A stretch of 64,000 nucleotides of DNA from Catalinimonas niigatensis (GTDB lineage: Bacteria; Bacteroidota; Bacteroidia; Cytophagales; Cyclobacteriaceae), in assembly GCF_030506285.1 (NCBI RefSeq), contig NZ_CP119422.1:2728001-2792000 (forward strand). The letters run 5' to 3'. The number at the start of each line of letters is the position of its first letter. The stretch's first letter is position 1. Below the pieces are notes generated by a model that ran no database searches, was not told the origin of the DNA, and worked only from the letters and a program-made list of their open reading frames with translations. Below, in pieces: positions 1 to 9,199 of the stretch. The position numbers and the translations under genes were made by a program.

Positions 1-2471
1 GGATCACCTACCACCGCCTTAGGAATAGCATCATCATAAGTAAGATGCAGGTCCAGCCCTTTTTCTTCTGCCTTGAGGGCCAGAGACTTTTGGATACCGG
101 TGAGTAGCTGCTTTAGGTTGAAGTCAGCCTCTTCAAATTCTATCTTACCTGCTTCAATTTTGCTAAAGTCAAGAATATCATTAATCAGCGCCAGCAGGTT
201 TTCTCCTGAAAAGCGTAAGGCCTGCAGGTTCTCTACCTGCTCCGGCTTAGGGTCATCCTGTAGCAGGAGGTAGGAAATCCCGATGACCGCATTGAGCGGT
301 GTACGGATCTCATGGCTCATGGTAGAAAGGAACTGCGCTTTGGCCATAGAAGCATGTTCGGCCTGTTTTCTGGCCTCAATCAGCTCCTGTTCTTTCCGGT
401 TTCTTTCTATGGCAGAGCCTATCCAGCGGGCATACAGCCGGATAAACTCTTTTTCTTCTTCTGTAAAAGGATGCACCCGGGGCTTAGGGGCATAAAAGCT
501 GACTACCCCATAGACCCTATCTTCCATCCGTATCGGAGCACCAATGAAACTTTCCATTTTAAAATTCTGATAGGCCGGGAGTGCTGCGTGTTCTGAGACC
601 CCGGCATGGGTCACAGCTATGATATCCTGCTGATGATAAGCCTGCCTGCAGAAGGTGTAATCCAGTGGCATATACTTATGGGCCAGATCAGGAAAGTAAG
701 GCTCAGTTTTCACAAAATGCTTTACATGACAAAGCTCTCCATCTATCATGGAGATCATCCCTACAGGCATAGCCAGGTAATTGGCTACTTCCAGCAGAGC
801 CTTATCAATCTGTGCGTCAAAGTCCAGCTCACTATGGGAAGCGATCATGTTCAGGGTCTTCAGTCCTTTCTGAAAATGCTTGAGGTTGAGTTCCGCCTTT
901 TTGGCTTTGCTAATATCCTGAAAGATTCCCTTGATCTTATAGGGCTTGCCGTTTTGCATCAGCAGCTTACCTAAAGTCCTTACCCAGATGCGTTCACGTA
1001 GGGCGGTATCCATCTCCAGCTCCAGATCAAACTCTCCCCCCTCCTGCATCATGGCATAGATAGAGCGCTGAAAGAGCTGTCTTGAATGCCTGGAAAAAAA
1101 GCTTAGGCCTTCATGAATACCTGGTTCCAAACCTTCAGGAAGATCTATCAACGTCCTGAATTGGGGAGATAAGCTGAGTTTACCAGATGGGATATCCACT
1201 TCCCAGCTTCCCAGGCGGGCAAGTAACTGTGCCTCCTCCAGTTCATCTTTCAATTTGAGCAGGGCTTCCTCTGCCCGCTTCCGTTCACTGATATTCTGGC
1301 ATACCAGCAAGCCTCCTTCTATATGTCCCTGTTCATCTCTCAACGGTACCGTACGATGGTTGAAATGTACCCCTTCAGACGTTAGAATATCAGAATGCAC
1401 AGATTCTCCCTGGAGCGTAGCTTCAAATATGGGCTTAAAATAGGCTTTCACCTTTCCTTCCAGGGCTTCTTCCAGATGTTTGCCTTCATACTGCTCAGGA
1501 GACTGGTTCAGGCGTTTCATGGCTGCCCCATCTGCCACTACAAAGCGCATATCTTTGTCAAAGAGGAAGATGTCGGTATCGGGTATATTGGAGGCTAAAC
1601 GGCGGTAGTTGCGCTCGCTGATTTTGAGCTTATCCTGTGCCAGCCGTTGTTCGGTAATATTACGGGATACGGTCTGAAAAGCGACAAGCTGTTCATTGAC
1701 CACAATGGGGGTAGTATTGGTTTGTAGCCAGATGTACTTACCATCTTTTCGTTTTATGCGATACTCCACACAATGCTCTGCTTTGTCATGCAGGACCATC
1801 GTTTCAAGCATATTCCTGAGCAACCCGGCCTCTTCAGGATGCATGAGATACCAAGGGCTTTTACCCAGCAATTCAGCCTCCGTATAGCCCAGCACAGCCT
1901 CGACAGAAGGAGACAGATAGGTATACCTGCCCCCTGGACGATGCATACAGATGAGGTCCTGGGCGTTGTCGGTGATGAGCTTATATTTTTCTTTTTCACG
2001 TAGCAGCGCCTCTTTAGCTTCCCTGATGTCGGTAATATCAAGTGTGGTACCGTATAAACCTAGCTTCTCTCCTTTCTCATTTTTCAGGGGCTTTACGGTA
2101 GTTTTAAGGTAGCGAATGTTTTTTTGCTTCGTTACAATGCACTTCTCAAAAGTAACCTTCTCACTCTGGTAGGCCTTTTTGAAAGATGCTTTTACCAGTT
2201 CCAAATAATCGGGGTGTATCAGTTGATAATAATCTTCTATAGCCGGTGTGTCTTCGGTCAGTGGCCAATCGTACTGACGATATACCTCATCCGACCAATG
2301 GATCTTTCCACTCTGCATGTGGAATGACCACCAGCCTATACCGGCAAACTCATGCAGCTCTTTCATGTCAGCTTCCATCCCGCATATCTTCTCCTCAAAC
2401 TCCTTCCGGTTGGTTTCCAGGGCTGACTCTAGCTGATGCACCTTCCCGATGGCTTGCTGCAATGTCTTCAT
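1..2471 (-). CDS. Multi-PAS/GAF sensor histidine kinase, 3' part outside the window
   Basis: The open frame runs from an ATG at 2469-2471 leftwards to the window edge without a stop, giving about 823 residues of a longer protein. It starts with a short coiled coil (about 1-35) and then has about four PAS-type domains (roughly 45-530), with linkers of the PAC type such as LGLYGTTLDITDIREA and VAFQTVSRNITEQ. A GAF domain follows (about 535-690), then a HisKA dimerisation domain with the H box MSHEIRTPLNAVIGIS and phospho-acceptor His near residue 720. The ATPase domain and any receiver domains must lie left of position 1. No signal peptide or membrane segment is seen, so it is probably a cytoplasmic sensor. 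Family knowledge: such proteins are often hybrid kinases that detect small ligands or redox state; the signal here is unknown. Confidence 0.93.
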   Translation of the reverse strand, partial: MKTLQQAIGKVHQLESALETNRKEFEEKICGMEADMKELHEFAGIGWWSFHMQSGKIHWSDEVYRQYDWPLTEDTPAIEDYYQLIHPDYLELVKASFKKAYQSEKVTFEKCIVTKQKNIRYLKTTVKPLKNEKGEKLGLYGTTLDITDIREAKEALLREKEKYKLITDNAQDLICMHRPGGRYTYLSPSVEAVLGYTEAELLGKSPWYLMHPEEAGLLRNMLETMVLHDKAEHCVEYRIKRKDGKYIWLQTNTTPIVVNEQLVAFQTVSRNITEQRLAQDKLKISERNYRRLASNIPDTDIFLFDKDMRFVVADGAAMKRLNQSPEQYEGKHLEEALEGKVKAYFKPIFEATLQGESVHSDILTSEGVHFNHRTVPLRDEQGHIEGGLLVCQNISERKRAEEALLKLKDELEEAQLLARLGSWEVDIPSGKLSLSPQFRTLIDLPEGLEPGIHEGLSFFSRHSRQLFQRSIYAMMQEGGEFDLELEMDTALRERIWVRTLGKLLMQNGKPYKIKGIFQDISKAKKAELNLKHFQKGLKTLNMIASHSELDFDAQIDKALLEVANYLAMPVGMISMIDGELCHVKHFVKTEPYFPDLAHKYMPLDYTFCRQAYHQQDIIAVTHAGVSEHAALPAYQNFKMESFIGAPIRMEDRVYGVVSFYAPKPRVHPFTEEEKEFIRLYARWIGSAIERNRKEQELIEARKQAEHASMAKAQFLSTMSHEIRTPLNAVIGISYLLLQDDPKPEQVENLQALRFSGENLLALINDILDFSKIEAGKIEFEEADFNLKQLLTGIQKSLALKAEEKGLDLHLTYDDAIPKAVVGD

Positions 2472-2714
2472 AATCTTTTTACCTTGTATAATATCAAATT
2501 TACTGTATCTCACTTTAGATTACGCTTAAGTTTAGCAGCAAAGGGTAGTAATGTAATTTTTGAAAAATTTATGGATTATACTTAACCCCATAAGCAATAG
2601 TACTTATCAGTTTTCCCAAGGGTTTCTATCCTTTTATTCTGTCTTTCTTAAAAATATTTTTATCAACCCGATAGAAAACAAAGAAGGTTAGCCGATAGTC
2701 TTTATCTTAAAAAA

Positions 2715-3608
2715 TTGTACGACATCATTGGAGATATACACGGAGAGGCTACAGGCTTGCATACACTTTTAGCAGCACTGGGCTATCGCCTTTCGGGAGG
2801 TATTTACCGACATCCGGGGCGAAAGGCTGTTTTTTTGGGAGACTTTATCAACAAAGGTTCTGACACCCGGACAGTACTTCAAACGGTACGGGCGATGGTA
2901 GAAAGCGGTGCTGCCTATGCGATAGCCGGTAACCATGAACTCAATCTGGCGGGTTTCTTTCAAAAGCATGCGCGGGGTGAATACATCCGTCCTCATACGG
3001 AAAAAAACCGCGCACAGCACGCCCCTACCTTCGCTGATTTTGCTCATGAGGAAAGCTTATTGCAGGAGTATATCGCATGGATGAAAACGCTACCGCTCTT
3101 TCTGGAACTAGATGGGCTGAGGGTAGTTCATGCCTTCTGGCACCAAAGCAGCATAGCCTATCTCCGGCAGTACTACCCTTCTTGTCGGATGGATGATCGG
3201 CTACTCTATGATATGGTTCCCGGCAGTGCTGCGGCGCAGGCGGCAGAAGAATTGCTGGTGGGTATAAAGCTGGAACTGCCCCCTTCCCTGGGAGGGGCAC
3301 CTTTCAAAACAAAGTGGTGGGAGATCGGCAGAAGCTATCATTATCGTCCGCTCAACATCAGACCTGATCCCGCGCTGGGTAATCCTGTAATCAGCACAAA
3401 AGACATCCAGGAAAGCGCTTATCAATATCCTGAAGACGCTATTCCTCTCTTTTTCGGCCATTACAACCTAGCGGGAAAGCCCTACCTGCTCGCTCACAAT
3501 TATGCTTGCCTGGATTTCAATCTGGAATCCAGGCCGCTGGTAGTAGCCTATCGCTGGGATGGAGAATCCCGACTGGAAAACAATAAGTTTGTATATGTAG
3601 GAGGTTAG
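2715..3608 (+). CDS. Metallophosphoesterase of the PPP/PrpA type
   Basis: 297 residues. The protein opens directly with the phosphoesterase metal motif YDIIGDIHGE (D-x-H), followed by GDFINKGSDT (GDxxDRG-like, with N-K in place of the usual D-R) and AIAGNHELN (GNHE), and later FFGHYNL. These are the metal-binding blocks of the calcineurin-like family that includes bacterial PrpA/PrpB protein phosphatases and ApaH. The only start that keeps the first motif is a TTG at 2715; no in-frame ATG lies nearby, so a TTG start is inferred. It stands alone between the divergent sensor kinase and the convergent RidA-like gene. It could be a protein phosphatase or a dinucleotide-polyphosphate hydrolase; the sequence does not decide. 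Confidence 0.88.
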   Translation: MYDIIGDIHGEATGLHTLLAALGYRLSGGIYRHPGRKAVFLGDFINKGSDTRTVLQTVRAMVESGAAYAIAGNHELNLAGFFQKHARGEYIRPHTEKNRAQHAPTFADFAHEESLLQEYIAWMKTLPLFLELDGLRVVHAFWHQSSIAYLRQYYPSCRMDDRLLYDMVPGSAAAQAAEELLVGIKLELPPSLGGAPFKTKWWEIGRSYHYRPLNIRPDPALGNPVISTKDIQESAYQYPEDAIPLFFGHYNLAGKPYLLAHNYACLDFNLESRPLVVAYRWDGESRLENNKFVYVGG

Positions 3609-3610
3609 AA

Positions 3611-3643
3611 GTTAAAGGTTGAAGTTACCTTTTAACCTTTAAC
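3611..3643. terminator. Hairpin between convergent genes, likely two-way terminator
   Basis: A perfect 10-bp inverted repeat (GTTAAAGGTT at 3611-3620 and AACCTTTAAC at 3634-3643) with a 13-nt loop lies exactly between the convergent metallophosphoesterase and RidA-like genes. The T-runs are short, so it may be a weak bidirectional terminator. Confidence 0.5.
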
Positions 3644-3654
3644 CATTAAGTCCC

Positions 3655-4221
3655 TCAGTCTTCTATTTCCACGATCATCTCTATCTCCACGGCGATGTTG
3701 TTGGGCAGCGATCCCATACCCACCGCCGAGCGGGCATGCTTGCCTTTTTCGCCAAACACCTCTACCATAAAATCTGAAAAACCATTCATCACCTTAGGCT
3801 GCTCAGTAAAGTCAGTAGTACCGTTGACCATGCCCAGTACTTTGACAATACGGGTCACCTTATCCAGATCACCAATCTCGGCTTTCAGAGCGGACAGCAA
3901 GGTGATACCGACATAACGGGCAGCCTCCTGTCCTTCTTCTATACTCAGGTCCTGGCCCAGCTTGCCGGTCACAGAATTACCTTCAGGAGTCACCGGCCCA
4001 TGTCCGGCCATGAAAACCAGATTACCTGTCCTGACGGCCCTGACGAAATTAGCTTCGGGAGCGGGCAACTCATAAAGCGCAATACCCATATCTTTGAGCT
4101 TCTGCTCGATGTCTTCAGCCTGTGCAACATTGGCTTCTTTGACTTCCTGCTGCTGGCCGGACTGGCAGGCACATACAAGTAACAAGGCGAACAAAAGCGT
4201 GATTTGTTGAATTTTTAGCAT
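3655..4221 (-). CDS. Exported RidA/YjgF-family protein (putative lipoprotein)
   Basis: 188 residues. The N-terminus is a hydrophobic signal with a lipobox-like end (LLLVCAC, Cys near 19), followed by a polar linker. Residues about 40-188 form a RidA/YjgF domain, with typical stretches such as LVFMAGHGPV, YVGITLLSALKAEIGDLDKVTRIVKVLGMVN, shown here only in part, and SAVGMGSLPNNIAVEIEMI. Family knowledge: cytosolic RidA removes reactive enamine/imine intermediates; this longer exported branch ('RidA family protein' with signal) is common in Bacteroidota and has no settled role. The usual catalytic Arg near the C-terminal part is not obvious: the motif reads HARSAVGMGSLP, which does contain an Arg. 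It converges on the metallophosphoesterase gene and is divergent from the exonuclease gene. Confidence 0.85.
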   Translation of the reverse strand: MLKIQQITLLFALLLVCACQSGQQQEVKEANVAQAEDIEQKLKDMGIALYELPAPEANFVRAVRTGNLVFMAGHGPVTPEGNSVTGKLGQDLSIEEGQEAARYVGITLLSALKAEIGDLDKVTRIVKVLGMVNGTTDFTEQPKVMNGFSDFMVEVFGEKGKHARSAVGMGSLPNNIAVEIEMIVEIED

Positions 4222-4297
4222 AGGTTTCAGGTTAATTTTGCATAAATATAGAAAACTTTGTTATAATCGTTACCTATTAACTTACATCCTACTGATC

Positions 4298-5242
4298 ATG
4301 AATTTTGTGGCCCTGGATTTTGAAACTGCCAACCATCAGAGAGAAAGTGTCTGTGAAATCGGTATCGCTATCGTACAGGATGGCGTAGTAAAAGAGCAAA
4401 AATCCTGGCTGGTGAGGCCTCGCAACAACTGGTTCAACAGCATGAACACCAGAATTCATGGCATTGACGCCCAAAAAGTAGCGCATTCCCCCGAGTTTGA
4501 TGAGATATGGCAAACAGTAAGAAGCTATTTTGAGGATGCCTATGTGGTTGCCCACAATGCGAGTTTTGACCTAAGCGTATTACGACATGTACTGGCCCAG
4601 TATGAGCTTCCTTTTCCTCATCTCAGCTATGCCTGTAGCCTGCAGGTGGCCAGGCGGGCCTGGCGGGGCTTTCCTTCTTACGGACTGAGTGCCCTATCCG
4701 AACGCTTTGGTATTTCTTTGAATCACCATGCTGCCGGTTCAGATGCCGAAGCCTGCGCCCATATCCTGCTCAAAGCAATGGAAGCTCATCAACTCACACA
4801 ATTTGAGGATATTGAGCAAGCCTTTGGAATACAGCTAGGCAAACTTTACGCCCAGGGTTACATTCCTTCGGGGCGTAGCAGCAGGCCCCAAAAGAAAAAG
4901 AAGCTCAGTCTGCAAAATATGCCTCTTGACCTGTCCAGGGTCAGCAAGTCTCACCCTCTCTATGGTAAATCGGTGGTTTTTACCGGCTCACTCAGGAGCA
5001 TGAGCCGGGCAGAGGCACAGAAGTCTGTCATTGAAGCAGGAGGGAATTCTACCAATTTTGTCAATGACCAAACACATTATCTGGTCCTTAGTGAGAGAGT
5101 ATTTGTTAATCTTGCCCGGGGCGGCCACAATAACAAAGTACAACAGGCGCAGCACCTAAATGCAGGGCGCAAACCGGTGACCCTTATTTCAGAAGGAGAA
5201 TTTCTAACCCTCTTACAGTATGAAGTATCAGAAGAACCTTAG
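4298..5242 (+). CDS. DEDDh 3'-5' exonuclease with C-terminal BRCT domain (DnaQ-like)
   Basis: 314 residues from the ATG at 4298; an upstream in-frame ATG would add 20 residues that do not match the family. The exonuclease domain (about 1-165) has Exo I LDFET (D7, E9), Exo II AHNASFD, and Exo III HHAAGSDAEA with the His and Asp of the DEDDh class. Residues about 222-310 form a BRCT domain (YGKSVVFTGSL, then a GG turn and THYLVLSE). Family knowledge: this resembles DNA polymerase III epsilon-type proofreading or repair exonucleases, and the BRCT domain as in LigA binds DNA or partners. The bridge of about 55 residues carries a basic patch (PQKKKKL). It is a stand-alone gene, so it may serve in repair rather than replication. 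Confidence 0.9.
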   Translation: MNFVALDFETANHQRESVCEIGIAIVQDGVVKEQKSWLVRPRNNWFNSMNTRIHGIDAQKVAHSPEFDEIWQTVRSYFEDAYVVAHNASFDLSVLRHVLAQYELPFPHLSYACSLQVARRAWRGFPSYGLSALSERFGISLNHHAAGSDAEACAHILLKAMEAHQLTQFEDIEQAFGIQLGKLYAQGYIPSGRSSRPQKKKKLSLQNMPLDLSRVSKSHPLYGKSVVFTGSLRSMSRAEAQKSVIEAGGNSTNFVNDQTHYLVLSERVFVNLARGGHNNKVQQAQHLNAGRKPVTLISEGEFLTLLQYEVSEEP

Positions 5243-5307
5243 GTTCAGGCACCTTCTTTCTGCCTGCCTGTGCGCTTATTTTGGGGCGTTGGAAGAAGTA
5301 AAAACAA

Positions 5308-5433
5308 ATGAGAAGAAAATCTTTTTCACTACTCATAATCCTCAGTCTCTCAGCCGTTTTCTTCAAGACCTTTCTGCCAAAGGAGCGGCTCTTTCATTGC
5401 ATAACTGGCAGAAAAAAACGTAAGTTTGCATAA
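5308..5433 (+). CDS. Possible 41-residue membrane peptide
   Basis: A small frame from ATG 5308 to TAA 5431-5433 encodes a basic start (MRRKS), one hydrophobic segment (about 6-19) and a basic tail rich in Lys and Arg. A purine-rich stretch (GGAAGAAG) lies about 10 bases before the ATG. No family is recognised. The likely gatB promoter overlaps its 3' end, so it may be only chance coding. Confidence 0.25.
   Translation: MRRKSFSLLIILSLSAVFFKTFLPKERLFHCITGRKKRKFA
5397..5428 (+). promoter_or_regulatory. Bacteroidota-type promoter for gatB
   Basis: TTG at 5397-5399, a 21-bp spacer and TAAGTTTG at 5421-5428 match the -33/-7 pattern of Bacteroidota (TTG ... TAnnTTTG). The gatB ATG follows 23 bases later. 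Confidence 0.5.
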
Positions 5434-5451
5434 AAGCTACCTAAGCGGATC

Positions 5452-6909
5452 ATGTTGGATAAAAGTACCCGAGAGAAATATACAGTTGTCATTGGATTGG
5501 AAGTACATGCACAACTGCTTACAAAGAGCAAAATATTTTCTTCAGACGCCACACAATACGGGGCCTCTCCCAATACCAATATCAGTGTCATTACCCTGGG
5601 GCATCCCGGTGCCCTGCCCCGTCTGAACAAACAGGTGATAGACTTTGCCATCCGTATGGGACTGGCCTGTGGCTGTGAGATCACGCGTTACAATATCTTT
5701 GACAGAAAAAACTACTTCTATCCTGATCTTCCCAAAGGCTATCAGATCATGCAGGACAAAACACCTATCTGCGTAGGAGGAGGGGTGTATATCCGTAATC
5801 CGGATGAAGAAGAGAAAAGGATCAAGTTGCATCACATCCATCTGGAAGAAGATGCCGGCAAATCCATGCATCTGGAAAATGAACCGGAAACGCTGGTAGA
5901 CTTCAACCGTGCCGGTGTGCCTTTGATAGAAATCGTTACCGAACCTGATATCCGCAGCTCTGAAGAAGCGGCGTCTATGCTCACAGAGATACGTAAACTG
6001 GTACGCTATCTGGATATTTGCGATGGCAATATGGAAGAAGGCTCCATGCGCTGCGATGCCAACGTGTCTGTCATGCTCAAAGGGGCCACTGAATATGGCA
6101 AGAAGGTGGAAGTGAAAAATATGAACTCCATACGCAATGTGCAGCGTGCCATTGACCATGAGAGGGAGCGACAGATCTTATTGCTGGAAGAGGGAAAGAT
6201 GGTTGTCTCGGAAACACGCCTCTTCAACGCTGAAAATGGCAAAACTTACAGCATGCGTACCAAAGAGGAGCTAAATGACTATCGCTATTTTCCTGAGCCG
6301 GACCTCAGCCCGATAGTGGTATCCGAGGAGTGGCTTGCGCAGATACGTAAAAGTATGCCCGCCCTGCCACACGAATTGTATCACAAATTCGTTGACATTT
6401 ACGGACTACCTGCTTATGATGCTGAGGTGCTGACAGAGACCAAAGCCATTGCCCGGTATTTTGAGGAGGTTTGCAGCCATACCAGGCATTATAAAGCAGC
6501 TTCCAACTGGATGATGGGCCCGGTGAAGTCTTATCTGAATGATGCTTCACATAGCATAGAAAAGATGCCGGTAAAACCAGCCCACCTGACACAACTCATT
6601 GAGTTGGTAGCTGGAGATAAGGTGAGCTTTGCCATAGCATCTCAGAAAGTTTTTCCTCGTATGCTGGAGGACCAGAGCAAATCAGCGGTACAGATTGCCG
6701 AAGCTCTAAACCTTTTGCATGAGAGTGATTCTGAGAATATACAACCGCTGGTAAAAGAAATTCTGGATGCCTTTCCCCAGAAAGTAGATGAGTATAGGAA
6801 AGGGAAGAAAGGGCTGCTGGGCATGTTTATGGGCGAAGTGATGAAGCGGAGCAAAGGAAAAGCAAATCCCAAGGTAGCAAATGAACTATTGAGAAAAGAA
6901 TTGGAATAG
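5452..6909 (+). CDS. gatB: Asp-tRNA(Asn)/Glu-tRNA(Gln) amidotransferase subunit B
   Basis: 485 residues, the usual length. It opens with the family block IGLEVHAQLLTKSKIFS (about 11-27), then GHPGALPRLNKQ, FDRKNYFYPDLPKGYQI, HLEEDAGKS, DFNRAGVPLIEIVTEPD and EGSMRCDANVS, all diagnostic of GatB. The C-terminal part holds the GatB/YqeY tRNA-binding helical domain, ending with the typical KGLLGMFMGEVMK motif. GatB binds and phosphorylates the mis-acylated tRNA before transfer of ammonia from GatA, in a GatCAB complex. gatA and gatC are not in the window, so the genes are dispersed. A promoter-like sequence lies just upstream; the next gene starts 33 bp downstream on the same strand. Confidence 0.97.
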   Translation: MLDKSTREKYTVVIGLEVHAQLLTKSKIFSSDATQYGASPNTNISVITLGHPGALPRLNKQVIDFAIRMGLACGCEITRYNIFDRKNYFYPDLPKGYQIMQDKTPICVGGGVYIRNPDEEEKRIKLHHIHLEEDAGKSMHLENEPETLVDFNRAGVPLIEIVTEPDIRSSEEAASMLTEIRKLVRYLDICDGNMEEGSMRCDANVSVMLKGATEYGKKVEVKNMNSIRNVQRAIDHERERQILLLEEGKMVVSETRLFNAENGKTYSMRTKEELNDYRYFPEPDLSPIVVSEEWLAQIRKSMPALPHELYHKFVDIYGLPAYDAEVLTETKAIARYFEEVCSHTRHYKAASNWMMGPVKSYLNDASHSIEKMPVKPAHLTQLIELVAGDKVSFAIASQKVFPRMLEDQSKSAVQIAEALNLLHESDSENIQPLVKEILDAFPQKVDEYRKGKKGLLGMFMGEVMKRSKGKANPKVANELLRKELE

Positions 6910-6942
6910 ACCTAGAGTTTTTAAGTCTTTGAACCTAAACAT

Positions 6943-8085
6943 ATGAGAATAACAGGATATTGGACCGTTGTTTTTAGTATTTACTTTTTTTCAGCCTGTT
7001 CTCAGGGCCAGCCCACTGAACAACTGCCTGCCAAAAAGAATGGATATGTACAAATAGAAGGTAGTATCAACCATCCGGCTGACAAAGGATATGTAGTGCT
7101 GGAACAGATTGGAGAAGATGACATTAATGTGGTAGATACACTAATGGTATCCAGCGACAGTACTTTCCGCTATAGCCTCGACAATAAAAAGCCGGGATTT
7201 TATCGCCTCAACCTCTACGATAAGCAGTATGTAAATCTGATCCTGGACCAGGAGGATGTGAATATTGTGGCTGACGGTAACCGTCCAGATGGGCTTGCAG
7301 AGGTAAGTGGCTCTACCGATACGGATTATTTTTATGCGGTAAACAACATCATGCGTGAATTCCAGCAAAAAGTAAACGAACTGAATGCTGATTTTATGAA
7401 AGCCCGTGCTGATGAAGATGAAGAGGCTATGAAGGCGGTTGAATCTCGCTATAAAGAGATTGAAGCTGAAAATACGGCTAGAATCAAGGCTGAGATTGAC
7501 GATATGGGCAATTCCATCGCTGTTTTTTATGCGGTAAACTTTTTGGATGCAGAAAAAGAATTTGCTTACCTGAGTGAATTAGCAGAAAAATTCAAGCAAA
7601 ACCTCCCTGACTCCCGCTATACAGAACAGTTTGTGGTGCAGGTAGAAGATCTCCGCAAACTGGCTATTGGTATGCCTGCGCCAGACATTGCGCTACCCAA
7701 TCCGGAAGGCGATACAGTGAATTTATCTTCTCTGCGAGGCAAGTATGTGATGATAGATTTTTGGGCAGCCTGGTGCAAGCCCTGTCGTATGGAGAACCCC
7801 AATGTAGTCCGCCTGTACAATAAGTACAAAGATCAGGGTTTTGAAATTTATGGTGTTTCACTGGATCGTACCAAAGAAGCCTGGATAGATGCCATTCAGG
7901 CAGATCAACTGGGTTGGACACATGTATCCGATCTGAAATATTTTGATTCAGAAGCGGCTTCTCTGTACAATATTAATGCGATTCCTGCTACGATTTTGCT
8001 GGACAGAGAAGGAAATATTATTGCTAAAAATTTAAGAGGGCAAGAACTGGCAGACAAACTGGCTGAGCTGTTTGAAGAAGCCTGA
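6943..8085 (+). CDS. TlpA-family thiol-disulfide oxidoreductase with DUF4369-like N-terminal domain
   Basis: 380 residues. The N-terminal signal ends in a lipobox-like FFSACS (Cys near 19), suggesting an envelope lipoprotein. Residues about 30-130 resemble the beta-rich DUF4369 domain frequently joined to TlpA proteins in Bacteroidota; about 130-235 is charged and helical. Residues 240-380 are an AhpC/TSA/thioredoxin domain with the active site WAAWCKPCRMENP (C-K-P-C) and the cis-Pro loop NAIPATILLD. Such proteins act on disulfides of periplasmic or surface proteins. It follows gatB by 33 bp, but a functional link is not evident. Confidence 0.92.
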   Translation: MRITGYWTVVFSIYFFSACSQGQPTEQLPAKKNGYVQIEGSINHPADKGYVVLEQIGEDDINVVDTLMVSSDSTFRYSLDNKKPGFYRLNLYDKQYVNLILDQEDVNIVADGNRPDGLAEVSGSTDTDYFYAVNNIMREFQQKVNELNADFMKARADEDEEAMKAVESRYKEIEAENTARIKAEIDDMGNSIAVFYAVNFLDAEKEFAYLSELAEKFKQNLPDSRYTEQFVVQVEDLRKLAIGMPAPDIALPNPEGDTVNLSSLRGKYVMIDFWAAWCKPCRMENPNVVRLYNKYKDQGFEIYGVSLDRTKEAWIDAIQADQLGWTHVSDLKYFDSEAASLYNINAIPATILLDREGNIIAKNLRGQELADKLAELFEEA

Positions 8086-8270
8086 AATAAGCCCTTAAAT
8101 TAAAAAAATGATAGCCCTGAATCCTGAGCTCAAAACCAGGCCTTATGGCTAAATCTTTTGATTTCCGGATAAGAATACGTTATATTATAATAAAGAAAAC
8201 TCTTAAGTAAAACCTGCAAAAAACAATTTTGCATTCCAAACATTACATCTCTTAAAGAGTAACTAAGGAA

Positions 8271-8301
8271 TTTGGGGTTGAAATAAACCTGTATATATTT
8301 G
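8271..8301 (+). promoter_or_regulatory. Strong Bacteroidota-type promoter for the receiver gene
   Basis: TTTG at 8271-8274, a 19-bp spacer and TATATTTG at 8294-8301 fit the -33/-7 consensus of the phylum exactly. The predicted leader to the ATG at 8335 is about 27 bases. Confidence 0.6.
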
Positions 8302-8334
8302 TTTTGGTACGGTATTTCTCATTATTTTTTGCAT

Positions 8335-8712
8335 ATGAAAGTACTCATGATTGACGATAACGAGCTTGATTTACTCATCAGCCGTAAGCTCATATCCAAA
8401 CAGGTAACTTCTCTAGAGTTTACTGAGTTTACTGATGCGTCCCAAGCGCTCTTTTATTTACAAGAGCTACAAGAAAATGAATTTGATATCATTCTTCTTG
8501 ATCTGAATATGCCGGATATGAATGGTTGGGATTTTTTGGATGAGTATCAAAAATTAGATGCGCATAAAGCCAATGTATATATCCTTACTTCTTCTCTGGA
8601 TACCAGAGACAAACTACGCTCCCGAGAGTATGAAGTAGTGAAAGGTTATTTTGACAAGCCCCTGAAAAGTAATTACATCGCAGAAATCATAAATTCTCAG
8701 CAGGTATATTAA
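8335..8712 (+). CDS. Single-domain response regulator (CheY-like receiver)
   Basis: 125 residues from the ATG at 8335. An upstream TTG would add 12 residues, but the family starts at MKVLMIDDNELD. The acidic pair D7/D8, phospho-acceptor D56 (ILLDLNMPDMNG), the switch ILTSS and the Lys in FDKPLKS are all present. There is no output domain and no kinase next to it, so it is an orphan receiver. Members of this Bacteroidota group often take phosphate from hybrid or PAS kinases encoded elsewhere; the kinases at 1-2471 and 24107-25285 are possible partners (inference only). Confidence 0.93.
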   Translation: MKVLMIDDNELDLLISRKLISKQVTSLEFTEFTDASQALFYLQELQENEFDIILLDLNMPDMNGWDFLDEYQKLDAHKANVYILTSSLDTRDKLRSREYEVVKGYFDKPLKSNYIAEIINSQQVY

Positions 8713-9199
8713 CCATCAGATAAATTTTCAGCTCCCTCTCCATATTCTCTGTCCTATGCAAAATAGGATATCTGTCAGCCTCCTTTTGTACTCCTCTCTT
8801 CAAAGATACTAAGCATAGGAACAAGCTTCATTCAGACTCGTCCATTCGTCATAAACACTCATTTCCAGGGTTATTTCATTACTATAGCCGCTGCATATAG
8901 CTGAATGCTTTGAATATGGTTCCTTTTTCAACCACTTCAGATGTTTTTTTATCCCTAAAATGGTACAAGACCTCCGGCAGCGTTTGAGATAAATACATTT
9001 ACATAGGGAACCATACCTTGACATGCTCCTTATTTTTGCTGATGCTGGGCATTGTATTGAAACCTATGACAAAGTAATGATATTATATAGGGGGAGAAAT
9101 AAAAAAAATTACTGTTAGTACTGCCTATTGCTTAGAGCGGGTTAAATTAGAAGTCTCCACGTCAACCGCACTTAATTTAGCAGTGTTTTATACATACCT
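8713..9199. other. Gene-free gap of 487 bp
   Basis: No convincing coding frame, RNA gene or repeat was found. A 71-codon minus-strand frame at 8809-9024 is rich in Cys, Lys and Ser, has no recognisable family and no good start context; it could be a decayed gene but I do not call it. Confidence 0.4.

Noticed and set aside
5220-5423. 67-codon plus-strand frame overlapping the exonuclease stop
   Set aside because: Overlaps the 3' end of the exonuclease gene by 23 bases, has no family and runs through the gatB promoter; a different small frame at 5308 is listed at low confidence instead.
5542-6159. 205-codon minus-strand frame inside gatB
   Set aside because: Rich in Phe, Ile and His with no family; it is the antisense shadow of the well-conserved gatB gene.
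8809-9024. 71-codon minus-strand frame in the gap after the first receiver gene
   Set aside because: Cys/Ser/Lys-rich, no recognised family, no plausible start context; could be a remnant but not supportable.
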